Shown here: in pieces, positions 42,064 through 51,068 of the stretch | Layout of the letters: each line of letters starts with the position of its first letter | Position numbering within the stretch: the stretch's first letter is position 1 | NCBI GenBank assembly: GCA_947500645.1 | Contig: CANMSD010000001.1 | Coordinates: 62,001 to 126,000, forward strand | Source: an uncultured Erythrobacter sp. | GTDB lineage: Bacteria; Pseudomonadota; Alphaproteobacteria; Sphingomonadales; Sphingomonadaceae | DNA: 64,000 nt | Direction: 5' to 3' | The notes under the pieces: generated by a model | The model's database searches: none | Seen by the model: only the letters and a program-made list of their open reading frames with translations | What the model was told of the DNA's origin: nothing | Program-made: the position numbers and the translations under genes

Positions 42064-42785
42064 TGGACCTTTCTGGAAAGACCGTTTTGTTGACCGGAGG
42101 CACTGCCGGCATTGGACGCGAGATCGCACGGCAATTGAAAGCTAAGGGCGCCACGGTCGTGCTGACCGGGCGCAATCCGGAACGGCTGGCGGCGATGCGG
42201 GACGATGGCTTTGAGGCAATCTCAGCCGACCTTTCCAACGCCGCTGGTGTCGATGCTCTTTTGGTCGAATGGGGTTCGCGAGAAGTCGATATCCTGCTCA
42301 ACAATGCGGGACAATTGGTCGATCACGATTTCCGGAAAGGCACGCCGGATGCGGATGCCGCAGATGACGCGATCTATGCCAACCTGTCTGCTCCGATCCG
42401 TCTGACCACGGGCTTGATCAACCAGCTCAAGGCGCGGCCCGAAGCCGCCATCGTCAATGTCACCAGCGGGCTGGCGATTGCGCCGGCAGCGCGCACGCCG
42501 GTGTACTGTGCGACAAAGGCAGGTCTGCGCTCGTACACGCTCGCTCTACGCAAGCAGCTGGCAGATACAAACATACATGTGATCGAGGCGCTGCCGCCGG
42601 TCGTCGATACGCAGATGAATGACGACAATCCGATGAAAAAGATGCCGCCAGAAGAATGTGCGCGGCAGATTGTCGATGCGTTGGAAAGCAACCGTGACGA
42701 GGCGAACATCGGCATGACGAAGGTGTTACGCCTGGTTGATTCAATCTCTCCGGCGCTCGCCAGACGGATAATGCTCCGCTTCTGA
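42063..42785 (+). CDS. Short-chain dehydrogenase (classical SDR)
   Basis: 240 residues. TGGTAGIGREIARQLKAKG is the cofactor loop, NNAG the structural motif and YCATKAGLRSYTLALRKQL the YxxxK active site with upstream VNVTSGLAI serine. Resembles DltE-like or YtbG-like oxidoreductases. ATG 42063 is chosen because it overlaps the preceding TGA; a longer frame to 41958 runs inside the reductase gene. Substrate unknown. Confidence 0.88.
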   Translation: MDLSGKTVLLTGGTAGIGREIARQLKAKGATVVLTGRNPERLAAMRDDGFEAISADLSNAAGVDALLVEWGSREVDILLNNAGQLVDHDFRKGTPDADAADDAIYANLSAPIRLTTGLINQLKARPEAAIVNVTSGLAIAPAARTPVYCATKAGLRSYTLALRKQLADTNIHVIEALPPVVDTQMNDDNPMKKMPPEECARQIVDALESNRDEANIGMTKVLRLVDSISPALARRIMLRF

Positions 42786-42851
42786 TGCATTGACGCTGCC
42801 GCACACCTGCGGCAACGACCCTGGCATATCTTGAACTTCAGGGGCTCACGA

Positions 42852-44384
42852 ATGTCTGCCAATATCGCTGAAATGGAACGTCGCCGCGAAGCTGCTCAAA
42901 TGGGCGGTGGGCAAAAACGCGTCGATGCGCAGCATGCCAAGGGCAAGTTGACCGCGCGCGAACGGCTCGACGTGCTGCTTGATGCGGACAGTTTTGAGGA
43001 GCTCGACACATATGTCGAGCATGATTGCGTCGATTTCGGCATGGCAGACCAGAGGATCCCCGGCGATGGGGTCGTCACCGGCAGCGGCACGATCAACGGC
43101 CGGCTGGTTTATGTCTTCAGCCAGGATTTCACCGTGTTCGGCGGCTCTTTGTCGAAACGCCATGCGGAGAAGATCTGCAAGGTGATGGACAATGCGATGA
43201 AGGTCGGCGCGCCGGTGATCGGCCTCAACGATTCCGGCGGCGCGCGAATTCAGGAAGGCGTGGCATCGCTCGGCGGTTATGCCGAAGTGTTCCAGAAGAA
43301 CGTGCTCGCCAGCGGTGTAGTCCCACAGCTCAGCCTCATCATGGGGCCATGCGCGGGCGGGGCGGTGTACTCACCCGCCATGACCGACTTCATCTTCATG
43401 GTGAAGGACAGCTCCTACATGTTTGTCACTGGGCCGGACGTGGTGAAAACCGTAACCAATGAAGAGGTGACGCAGGAAGAGCTCGGCGGCGCGGTAACGC
43501 ACACGACCAAGACGAGCGTTGCCGATATTGCGTTTGAGAATGACATCGAAACGCTGCTCGCGACCCGCAAGTTCTTCGACTACCTGCCGCTATCCAACCG
43601 CGAGGAAGTGCCGGAATATCCGACCAATGATCCGTGGGATCGCGAGGAGCATTCGCTAGACACGCTGATACCGGACAATGCCAACCAGCCTTACGACATG
43701 CATGAGGTGATCGCGAAGACTCTGGATGAAGGCGATTTCTTCGAGATTCAGCCTGCCCATGCTGCGAATATCATCTGCGGCTTTGGCCGGGTTGAGGGGC
43801 GCACAGTTGGCGTGGTCGCGAACCAGCCAATGGTGCTTGCCGGTGTGCTCGACATCAACTCTTCGAAGAAAGCTGCGCGCTTTGTGCGGTTTTGCGATGC
43901 GTTCGAAATCCCGATCCTGACCTTTGTCGATGTACCCGGATTCCTGCCCGGCACCGCGCAGGAATTGGGTGGGATTATCAAGCACGGGGCAAAGCTGCTG
44001 TTTGCCTATGCTGAGGCGACCGTACCCAAGATTACCGTCATCACCCGCAAGGCCTATGGCGGCGCGTATGACGTGATGGCGTCCAAGCATTTGCGCGGGG
44101 ATTTGAACTACGCTTGGCCGACGGCGGAGATTGCAGTGATGGGCGCGAAGGGCGCGGTGGAAATCATCTTCCGCCAGGACCGCGGCGATGCGGAAAAGAT
44201 CGCAGAGAAAACGAAGGAATACGAAGACCGCTTCGCCAACCCCTTCGTGGCGGCCCAACGCGGCTATATCGACGAGGTGATCTACCCGCACTCGACGCGG
44301 AAGCGGATTGCGCTGGGGCTACGCAAGCTGCGGACGAAGCAGCTCGAGAACCCGTGGAAGAAGCACGATAACATTCCGCTGTGA
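42852..44384 (+). CDS. pccB: Propionyl-CoA carboxylase beta subunit (carboxyltransferase)
   Basis: 510 residues. Transfers carboxyl from biotin to propionyl-CoA, giving (S)-methylmalonyl-CoA. DPC-type carboxyltransferase: [90 protein letters not shown], and in the second half [32 protein letters not shown]. The alpha subunit is at 51069, in the same cluster. The stop overlaps the next gene by GTGA. Confidence 0.94.
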   Translation: MSANIAEMERRREAAQMGGGQKRVDAQHAKGKLTARERLDVLLDADSFEELDTYVEHDCVDFGMADQRIPGDGVVTGSGTINGRLVYVFSQDFTVFGGSLSKRHAEKICKVMDNAMKVGAPVIGLNDSGGARIQEGVASLGGYAEVFQKNVLASGVVPQLSLIMGPCAGGAVYSPAMTDFIFMVKDSSYMFVTGPDVVKTVTNEEVTQEELGGAVTHTTKTSVADIAFENDIETLLATRKFFDYLPLSNREEVPEYPTNDPWDREEHSLDTLIPDNANQPYDMHEVIAKTLDEGDFFEIQPAHAANIICGFGRVEGRTVGVVANQPMVLAGVLDINSSKKAARFVRFCDAFEIPILTFVDVPGFLPGTAQELGGIIKHGAKLLFAYAEATVPKITVITRKAYGGAYDVMASKHLRGDLNYAWPTAEIAVMGAKGAVEIIFRQDRGDAEKIAEKTKEYEDRFANPFVAAQRGYIDEVIYPHSTRKRIALGLRKLRTKQLENPWKKHDNIPL

Positions 44385-44989
44385 GCTCAGCACCCACATA
44401 TGAAGAGCTCGTTTTCGGATTAGCAAACTTTACAAAGCAATTGCCCGATCATGAACAGAAGCTCGATGACGGTCGTGTCAAGGTTCGGTCCTTCTATCAT
44501 TTCGACGAGAATGGCCTTGGATCAGTTCCGGATATGCTGACACGCCTCGGTCTGATGTGTCCTATCGATCAGGGCCATGCTTTTACTGTCGCACCGGATG
44601 ACGATGGGAGCTGGCCCCTCATCCGACATCGTGGCGAGCCGTCCCTCGATGATCTCTTGCAGGGTTTGGAGTTCTATATTGATTGGTTTGAGCCTACGGC
44701 CATGCGTGGAAAAATCAGGGGCTACGACCATCTAATTGGTTTGGCTGTGGCTTCCAAAAGGGGGATCATCATTGATGGGCAATATGTCCCTGAGGACGAA
44801 CTTCGGGCTCCTGCAATCGGACTTTACGATATTTCCCGTAGCGAGGCGGTAGATCGGCTTGGAAGTCAGGAAGCCCTCTACCCTTCGCCAGATTACTGGC
44901 AACATGACGGGACAGGCTGGATGAAGGTGAATCGGCTGGATCAGCAACCGGACATCAAGTCTCAAAATGCCGAAGGAAAAGGAAAATGA
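44381..44989 (+). CDS. Unknown soluble protein inserted in the propionyl-CoA operon
   Basis: 202 residues from GTG 44381, overlapping the pccB stop (GTGA) and itself overlapping the epimerase start (ATGA). No signal or membrane segment. [45 protein letters not shown] and [27 protein letters not shown] are the most structured parts. The gene is less GC-rich than its neighbours. I recognise no family. Both coupled overlaps argue it is expressed with the pathway. Confidence 0.7.
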   Translation: MSSAPTYEELVFGLANFTKQLPDHEQKLDDGRVKVRSFYHFDENGLGSVPDMLTRLGLMCPIDQGHAFTVAPDDDGSWPLIRHRGEPSLDDLLQGLEFYIDWFEPTAMRGKIRGYDHLIGLAVASKRGIIIDGQYVPEDELRAPAIGLYDISRSEAVDRLGSQEALYPSPDYWQHDGTGWMKVNRLDQQPDIKSQNAEGKGK

Positions 44990-45426
44990 AACTAGGCAGA
45001 CTTAATCACATGGGCGTTGCGACGCCGAGCATCGCTAACTCCATCGCGCATTACCGCGATGTGATGGGCGCGACTTCGATCTCTGATGAGATCATTCTGG
45101 AAGATCGCGGCCTTAAGGTCGTGTTTGTCGATACACCCACTCACTCGGACATGAATGGAACTCAAATCGAGCTGATCGAAGAGCTGAAACCCGGTGAGAC
45201 CGCGATCAGCGCATTTCTTGCGAAAAATCCCTTGGGCGGACAGCATCACGTCTGTTTTGAGGTCGAGGATATTGACGAAGCGCGCGCGTGGTTCGAAGGG
45301 CAGGGCAAGCGCATTCTAGGCCCAACCATACCGGGAGCGCACGGCACTCCAATCTTCTTCCTGCATCCCAAGGATATGCAGGGCATCCTGACCGAGATCA
45401 TGGAAACGCCGAAGGGTGAACACTAA
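44986..45426 (+). CDS. mce: Methylmalonyl-CoA epimerase
   Basis: 146 residues, VOC/glyoxalase fold. [29 protein letters not shown] opens the family; the metal-binding H (LNHMGV), QIELIEEL, HHVCFEVEDIDEA and GHGTPIFFLHPKDMQGILTE-like C-terminus (AHGTPIFFLHPKDMQGILTEIME) supply the other ligands. Interconverts (S)- and (R)-methylmalonyl-CoA between the carboxylase and the mutase. Start overlaps the previous stop (ATGA). Confidence 0.93.
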   Translation: MKLGRLNHMGVATPSIANSIAHYRDVMGATSISDEIILEDRGLKVVFVDTPTHSDMNGTQIELIEELKPGETAISAFLAKNPLGGQHHVCFEVEDIDEARAWFEGQGKRILGPTIPGAHGTPIFFLHPKDMQGILTEIMETPKGEH

Positions 45427-45433
45427 AAGAATG

Positions 45434-45526
45434 CCGTTCGTGGTGAGCTTGTCGAACCACGTGCATCTAGAAAACGTCCTTCGGAGTCGAAGACGGCGCG
45501 CAGCGCCACCGGCTCAGGACGAACGG
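45434..45526. repeat. Interspersed repeat with terminal inverted repeats
   Basis: About 93 bases bounded by CCGTTCGTGGTGAGC (45434-45448) and GCTCAGGACGAACGG (45512-45526), which are inverted copies with 13 of 15 matches. The motif CGTCCTTCGG...CTCAGGACGAACGG resembles a family of short repeats common in sphingomonad intergenic regions. It fills nearly the whole gap between the epimerase and the enoyl-CoA hydratase, and its end donates the GGAG used before the hydratase ATG. Confidence 0.7.
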
Positions 45527-45534
45527 AGCAGAGA

Positions 45535-46320
45535 ATGAACTACGAAACAATCCGCGTGAGCCGCGACGGCCCGCTGATGACGATCACGCTGAACCGGCCA
45601 GATCGCCTTAACGCTATGCCCCCGCAAATGGCGGATGAAATTGGCGCCGCGTTTTATGATCTCGATGGTGCGCGCGCGGTCCTGATCACCGGTGAGGGCA
45701 AAGGCTTTTGTTCAGGCGCTGACCTGTCTGCGCGCGGTGATCGTAGCGCGATGGATGCGAAAGGCGGTAGCCACAAGGCGCTGCAAAACCACTATAATCC
45801 GGCGATCAGCCAAGTGCTGCGCGCACCTTTGCCGGTGATCTGCGCGGTCAACGGCCCGGCAGCGGGTGTGGGGTGCTCGCTCGCGCTGGCGGGAGACTTC
45901 GTGCTCGCTGGCAAGAGCGCGTATTTCCTCCAGGCCTTCGTCAATATCGGGCTGGTACCTGATGGCGGATCGACCTGGCTGCTCGCCCGCGCGATTGGCC
46001 GTGCACGCGCCACGCGCATGATGATGCTGGGCGAAAAGATCGGCGCAGAGCAAGCCGAGGATTGGGGCCTGATCTACAAATGCGTGGATGACGCCGCGCT
46101 GATGGATGAAGCGCGCGCGCTGGCAGAAAAGCTCGCCAACGGGCCGACGCTCGCACTTGCGACGATGAAGGCGAACATCAACCAGTCGCTCGATGGCAGC
46201 TTGCAACAAGTCATGCTGGCTGAAGCCGAAGGGCAGAGGCTTGCTGGCGCGAGCGATGATGCAAAGGAAGGTGGCATGGCCTTCCTCGAAAAGCGCAAGG
46301 CCGAGTTCAAAGGAAATTAG
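45535..46320 (+). CDS. Enoyl-CoA hydratase/isomerase family protein
   Basis: 261 residues, crotonase fold. [30 protein letters not shown] (oxyanion-hole region), [22 protein letters not shown] and [33 protein letters not shown]. Closest in style to PaaG-type 2-(1,2-epoxyphenylacetyl)-CoA isomerase or a short-chain enoyl-CoA hydratase. In this cluster it may help bring odd-chain or branched acyl-CoA to propionyl-CoA. Shine-Dalgarno comes from the repeat just upstream. Confidence 0.88.
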   Translation: MNYETIRVSRDGPLMTITLNRPDRLNAMPPQMADEIGAAFYDLDGARAVLITGEGKGFCSGADLSARGDRSAMDAKGGSHKALQNHYNPAISQVLRAPLPVICAVNGPAAGVGCSLALAGDFVLAGKSAYFLQAFVNIGLVPDGGSTWLLARAIGRARATRMMMLGEKIGAEQAEDWGLIYKCVDDAALMDEARALAEKLANGPTLALATMKANINQSLDGSLQQVMLAEAEGQRLAGASDDAKEGGMAFLEKRKAEFKGN

Positions 46321-46379
46321 TCCGGACAAATTTGCGCGAACGACTTTTCGATCCGTGCAAGTGTGGTAAGGCCCACGCC

Positions 46380-48629
46380 ATGACTGACAAGCCGAATACT
46401 GACGACTGGAAGGCGCTCGCGGACAAGGAGTCCAAGGGCCGCGATCTCACGTGGCAGACGCCCGAGGGCTTCGATATCAAGCCGCTCTATACGGGCGAGG
46501 ATCACGCGGATTTCGATCCCGGCCTGCCGGGCTTTGCGCCGTTCACGCGCGGAGTGAAGGCGAGCATGTATGCCGGGCGTCCATGGACCATCCGACAATA
46601 TGCGGGCTTTTCCACCGCCGAAGAATCGAACGCCTTTTACCGGCGCAATCTGGCGGCGGGGCAAAAGGGGCTGAGCGTCGCGTTCGACCTCGCCACCCAC
46701 CGCGGTTATGACAGCGACCATCCCCGCGTTGTCGGCGATGTCGGCAAGGCAGGCGTGGCGATTGATACCGTCGCGGATATGGAGATACTGTTCGACCAGA
46801 TCCCGCTCGACACGATGAGCGTCTCCATGACGATGAACGGCGCGGTCATCCCGGTGATGGCGTTCTATATCGTTGCGGGTGAGCGTCAGGGTGTGAGCGC
46901 CGACCAGCTTTCAGGCACGATTCAGAACGACATCCTGAAAGAGTTCATGGTCCGCAACACCTACATCTATCCGCCCGAGCCGAGCATGCGGATTGTGTCG
47001 GACATTATTGCGTACACCAGCGCCAATATGCCGCGCTTCAACAGCATTTCGATTTCGGGCTATCACATGCATGAAGCCGGGGCGACGGCGGTGCAGGAGC
47101 TTGCCTTCACTATCGCCGATGGCAAGGAATATGTCGTGCGCGCTATGGAAGCGGGGCTGGACATTGACGCCTTTGCAGGCCGCCTCAGTTTCTTCTTCGG
47201 CATCGGTATGAACTTCTTCATGGAGATCGCGAAGCTGCGCGCGGCGCGCACGCTGTGGTACCGCGTGATGGACGGGCTGGGGGCGCAAAAAGATCGTTCC
47301 AAGATGCTGCGAACGCACTGCCAGACGTCGGGCGTGAGCCTGCAGGAACAAGATCCCTACAACAACGTCATTCGCACCACGATTGAGGCGATGGCCGCGA
47401 CCTTGGGCGGCACGCAGAGCCTGCACACCAATGCGCTGGATGAAGCCATCGCGCTCCCCACCGATTTCTCCGCCCGCATCGCACGCAACACCCAGCTGGT
47501 GCTGCAAGAGGAAAGCGGCATCACGCAGGTGGTCGATCCGCTCGGCGGCTCGCATTATATCGAGGCGCTCACGGCAACTCTCGTCGAAGAAGCAGAAAAA
47601 CTGATCGCCGAAGTCGATGAAGCGGGCGGCATGACCGCTTATGTCGACACCGGCGCGCCGAAAGCCGCGATTGAACGCGCGGCGGCGGAAAAGCAGACCG
47701 GGATCGACAAGGGCGAGACGGTGATCGTCGGCGTCAATAAGTACCGCAAGGATAATGAAGACCCGATCGACACGCTCGACATCGACAACGCGAAGGTGCG
47801 CGCTGGGCAGATTGAACGCTTGAAGAAAGTGCGCGCGAACCGCGATGAAGCCGCGTGTCAGGCTGCGCTCAAGGCGCTTGCCGAGGCCGCTGCAACCAAT
47901 CCGGCTTTGGCCAGAGCTTCGCTTGCGGATGGGCGCGACGAGAACGGGATCCCACTGCCGCCCTCCAAGATTGCCGAGATGGAAAAGCATAGCGACGCGA
48001 ACCTGCTTGCCCGCGCTGTCGAGGCGGCCCGGCACGACGCGACTTTGGGCGAGATTTCTGCGGCGATGGAGGCCGCTTTCGGCCGCCACGATGCGACGCC
48101 AAAACCCGTGACCGGCGTGTACAAAAGTGCGTACGAATTCGACCGCCGCTGGGAACAGGTGACGGACGGTGTCGATGCGGTTGAACGACGGCTTGGCCGC
48201 AAACCCCGCATCATGGTCGCGAAGATGGGCCAGGACGGGCATGATCGCGGCGCGAACGTAATCGCATCCGCCTTTTCCGATATGGGCTTTGAGGTGCTCA
48301 GCGGGCCGCTGTTCCAGACGCCCGAAGAGACGCGCGATATGGCGCTCGCGAAGGATGTGGATGTGATCGGCGCAAGCTCGCTTGCGGCGGGACACAAGAC
48401 GCTGATCCCGGAACTCATCCGCCTGCTCAAAGAAGCGGGGCGGCCCGACATCAAGGTCACCGCAGGCGGCGTGATCCCACCGCAGGATTACGACTTCCTG
48501 CGCGAGGCGGGCGTGCAGGGCATTTACGGCCCAGGCTCGAACGTGGTCGAATGCGCTGCCGATATCCTGACGCTGCTCGGCCATAACATGCCGCCCGCGG
48601 GTGAAGAGCTGGATGAGGCAGCGGAGTGA
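46380..48629 (+). CDS. scpA: Methylmalonyl-CoA mutase
   Basis: 749 residues, single-polypeptide adenosylcobalamin mutase. Converts (R)-methylmalonyl-CoA to succinyl-CoA. N-terminal TIM barrel with [60 protein letters not shown] and [14 protein letters not shown]-terminal cobalamin domain with [13 protein letters not shown] carrying D619, H621 and G624. ATG 46380 is chosen over the earlier frame at 46332. No MeaB chaperone gene is visible nearby. The next gene overlaps by GTGA. Confidence 0.96.
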   Translation: MTDKPNTDDWKALADKESKGRDLTWQTPEGFDIKPLYTGEDHADFDPGLPGFAPFTRGVKASMYAGRPWTIRQYAGFSTAEESNAFYRRNLAAGQKGLSVAFDLATHRGYDSDHPRVVGDVGKAGVAIDTVADMEILFDQIPLDTMSVSMTMNGAVIPVMAFYIVAGERQGVSADQLSGTIQNDILKEFMVRNTYIYPPEPSMRIVSDIIAYTSANMPRFNSISISGYHMHEAGATAVQELAFTIADGKEYVVRAMEAGLDIDAFAGRLSFFFGIGMNFFMEIAKLRAARTLWYRVMDGLGAQKDRSKMLRTHCQTSGVSLQEQDPYNNVIRTTIEAMAATLGGTQSLHTNALDEAIALPTDFSARIARNTQLVLQEESGITQVVDPLGGSHYIEALTATLVEEAEKLIAEVDEAGGMTAYVDTGAPKAAIERAAAEKQTGIDKGETVIVGVNKYRKDNEDPIDTLDIDNAKVRAGQIERLKKVRANRDEAACQAALKALAEAAATNPALARASLADGRDENGIPLPPSKIAEMEKHSDANLLARAVEAARHDATLGEISAAMEAAFGRHDATPKPVTGVYKSAYEFDRRWEQVTDGVDAVERRLGRKPRIMVAKMGQDGHDRGANVIASAFSDMGFEVLSGPLFQTPEETRDMALAKDVDVIGASSLAAGHKTLIPELIRLLKEAGRPDIKVTAGGVIPPQDYDFLREAGVQGIYGPGSNVVECAADILTLLGHNMPPAGEELDEAAE

Positions 48630-49030
48630 TTTTCTCGATAATTCTCGCTCTAAGCAGTGCGCACGAAGCTGCCGCAAAGCACCGATGTGATGAACCAATT
48701 CTTGCAGAGAATCAGCAAGAGTGCGCTTACCTAAAGGCAATCGAAGGTTTCACAATCAAAACCATCGAAAGCGTAGCTGTCGGCTCAATTGAGGAAATGC
48801 GAGAGGTGCGAATGCTAACTCGTCATTGCAACGTGGCCAATCGCATCGATCACCTCGGTGGCGTCGATTTGGGGGTTTACGACATCATCAACGCTGACGA
48901 TGACGCACGAAAGTGCGTCACTCAATGGATCAAAGAAAACGCATCGCATCTTGAACACTCTAAAGAGAGGTTTGAAGAGCGATTCAGATCCGCACCCCTC
49001 CTCGAAACGGAAACCATAATAGTAAAATGA
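48626..49030 (+). CDS. Small exported protein inserted between mutase and bioB
   Basis: 134 residues from GTG 48626, overlapping the mutase TGA (GTGA) and ending in an ATGA overlap with bio[18 protein letters not shown] is a short signal peptide; the mature part has four Cys ([35 protein letters not shown]) that could form two disulfides. AT-richer than both neighbours. No family recognised. Its tight fit between two cofactor-linked genes is unusual. Confidence 0.68.
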   Translation: MIFSIILALSSAHEAAAKHRCDEPILAENQQECAYLKAIEGFTIKTIESVAVGSIEEMREVRMLTRHCNVANRIDHLGGVDLGVYDIINADDDARKCVTQWIKENASHLEHSKERFEERFRSAPLLETETIIVK

Positions 49031-50037
49031 CTAAGCCCCGCACCGACTGGACCCGCGAAGAAATAGCGGAGTTGTTCGACCTACCCTTTACCGAATTGCT
49101 GTTTCAGGCCGCGAGTGTTCACCGCGCGAACCATCCGCCAGAGCAGGTGCAGCTCTGCACTCTGCTCAGCATCAAGACCGGCGGATGCCCCGAGGATTGC
49201 GGCTATTGCTCCCAGTCCGTCCACGCCGACAGTGGTGTTGAAGCAACCAAACTGATGGATGTGCAGGCCGTGCTGCAATCGGCGGCACAAGCGAAAGACC
49301 ACGGCAGCCAGCGGTTCTGCATGGGCGCCGCCTGGCGCAATCCGAAAGACCGCGACATGCCCAAGATCGTCGAGATCGTTAAGGGCGTGCGGGAAATGGG
49401 GCTCGAAACCTGCATGACGCTCGGCATGTTGACGCCCAAACAGGCCGATATGCTGGCCGAGGCGGGGCTCGATTATTACAACCACAATATCGATAGCAGC
49501 CCGGAATATTATGAGTGGGTGATCAGCACGCGCGGCTTTGATGAGCGGATCGAAACGCTCGATCATGTTCGCAATGCTGGGATCAATGTTTGCTCTGGTG
49601 GGATTGTCGGCATGGGCGAAACGCGCGAGGATCGCGTCGGCTTCGTCCACACGCTCGCAACGTTGGAGGCGCATCCTGAGAGCGTACCCGTCAACGCGCT
49701 TGTTCCCGTGAAGGGCACCGTGCTGGGCGATATGCTGGCCGATACGCCGCTCGCCAAGATCGACGATATCGAGTTCGTTCGCACGGTCGCAGTCGCGCGC
49801 ATTTGCATGCCGATGAGCATGGTGCGGCTGTCCGCGGGCCGCGAGAGCATGAGTGAAGCGACGCAGGCTTTGTGCTTCCTTGCAGGCGCGAACTCGATCT
49901 TTACTGGCGACAAACTGCTGACCGCGCCCAATGCGGGCGATGACAGCGATGGTGCTCTTTTTGCGAAGCTGGGCCTGACGGCGCTGCAGGGCGAGGAGCC
50001 CGCACGCGCCTCCAAGGTACAGGAACCGGCGGAGTGA
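49027..50037 (+). CDS. bioB: Biotin synthase
   Basis: 336 residues, radical-SAM enzyme inserting sulfur into dethiobiotin. The [4Fe-4S] cysteines are C54, C58 and C61 in [61 protein letters not shown] and [12 protein letters not shown] follow. Complete. It lies inside the propionyl-CoA cluster, whose carboxylase needs biotin; other bio genes are not in the window. Coupled on both sides (ATGA and GTGA). Confidence 0.96.
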   Translation: MTKPRTDWTREEIAELFDLPFTELLFQAASVHRANHPPEQVQLCTLLSIKTGGCPEDCGYCSQSVHADSGVEATKLMDVQAVLQSAAQAKDHGSQRFCMGAAWRNPKDRDMPKIVEIVKGVREMGLETCMTLGMLTPKQADMLAEAGLDYYNHNIDSSPEYYEWVISTRGFDERIETLDHVRNAGINVCSGGIVGMGETREDRVGFVHTLATLEAHPESVPVNALVPVKGTVLGDMLADTPLAKIDDIEFVRTVAVARICMPMSMVRLSAGRESMSEATQALCFLAGANSIFTGDKLLTAPNAGDDSDGALFAKLGLTALQGEEPARASKVQEPAE

Positions 50038-50270
50038 GCCCGCGGAAGTTCTTTGACCTGCTTGTGTCATTTGGGGGCCGTGTCTTTGCGCAAATCGCCT
50101 GCTTTTGCATCACTTGGATTGTGATCGGAGCGATTTTCCGATTTTTTGTTTGGATTGATGGCTCGGTTTCGGGAGGGATTGAACCAGTTCACTTCGCAAT
50201 GGTCTCGATGATTTCATTCGGAATGTTAGTTGCTTGGCGAATGTTTGCGAACGCCGATTTGGACGGATGA
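50034..50270 (+). CDS. Small two-helix membrane protein
   Basis: 78 residues from GTG 50034, overlapping the bioB TGA. Two hydrophobic segments (about 15-37 and 53-70: [21 protein letters not shown] and [19 protein letters not shown]) joined by an acidic loop. Ends in an ATGA overlap with the next gene. Function unknown; a family-level match is not possible from the sequence alone. Confidence 0.65.
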   Translation: MSPRKFFDLLVSFGGRVFAQIACFCITWIVIGAIFRFFVWIDGSVSGGIEPVHFAMVSMISFGMLVAWRMFANADLDG

Positions 50271-51067
50271 CCCTCGGTTTTTCCGTCGATAAGTTGCTCC
50301 CGAAGGCGCGTGGCGGCGGGCAGCTCAAAATGGGATTGGTGAAGCTATCCGAAGACGAATGGCTGCAACCCGATCCTGATCTTGAAGCGCGTGCGGCGGG
50401 CTTTGCCGAGTTTCCGCAGGGCGTCCAGCTGACGCCCAATGCAAAGCGCCCTGGTGAAGAACTTGCGGCGATGATGGGTGTCGAAGGTGCTTTGCCTGAA
50501 GCCGCCCTAGCCGCCCATGAGGACATGTGCTTGCTCACCCAGCTTGATGGTGAAGAGCATTACCGGTTGATCGGAACGGCGGTGGCGTGGCCGAGCGACT
50601 GGCATCCAACGGACAAGATGGGACTGCCTTTGCGCGCGCTGCACGCGCCGATTGCCGGATACGAAGAGCAACTCGCCAGCGGCGTTGATCATTTCATGGC
50701 CAAGCTCAAGCCGGGGCAGATCTATGGCCGGTGCAACTGGTTTATCGCGCCAACAGGTGCAAAACGCTGGATCGCCGACGCGCCGGCATCGCGCGCCTTC
50801 GCTCATGTGACACCCGACAATGCAGGCGAAACTCTGTTCGTTCGGTCCGAGCGCCAGACTCTGGGGCGCTTTCCTGAAACAGGTGCGATCCTGTTCACGA
50901 TTGGCATATATGTCGAGCCGCTGGGTAGCCTCAGTCATACGAATGTTGCAGCGCTTTCCTCCGCTGTGCGGAGCTTGCTGGAGGGTGAGGACGCGCGGCG
51001 TGGAACGGGGGCTTACGCAAGCGCGCTAATCGGCTATGCGGAGCGGCACAAAGGGGATGCAGATTAG
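50267..51067 (+). CDS. DUF3445 (haem-dependent oxidative N-demethylase-like) protein
   Basis: 266 residues. [18 protein letters not shown] opens; MGLVKLSEDEWLQPDPDLEARAAGFAEFPQ, TQLDGEEHYRLIGTAVAWPSDWHPTDKMG, IHAPI-like ALHAPIAGYEEQLASGVDHFM and ILFTIGIYVEPLGSLS match the DUF3445 pattern as I remember it, a family linked to haem-dependent N-demethylation. ATG 50267 makes an ATGA overlap with the small membrane gene; the longer frame at 50234 is inside it. Ends one base before the pccA ATG at 51069. Confidence 0.75.
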   Translation: MTLGFSVDKLLPKARGGGQLKMGLVKLSEDEWLQPDPDLEARAAGFAEFPQGVQLTPNAKRPGEELAAMMGVEGALPEAALAAHEDMCLLTQLDGEEHYRLIGTAVAWPSDWHPTDKMGLPLRALHAPIAGYEEQLASGVDHFMAKLKPGQIYGRCNWFIAPTGAKRWIADAPASRAFAHVTPDNAGETLFVRSERQTLGRFPETGAILFTIGIYVEPLGSLSHTNVAALSSAVRSLLEGEDARRGTGAYASALIGYAERHKGDAD

Positions 51068-51068
51068 C

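Noticed and set aside
46911..48740. 609-codon open frame on the minus strand opposite the mutase
   Set aside because: Same GC-bias artefact; composition is Arg/His-rich and motif-free.
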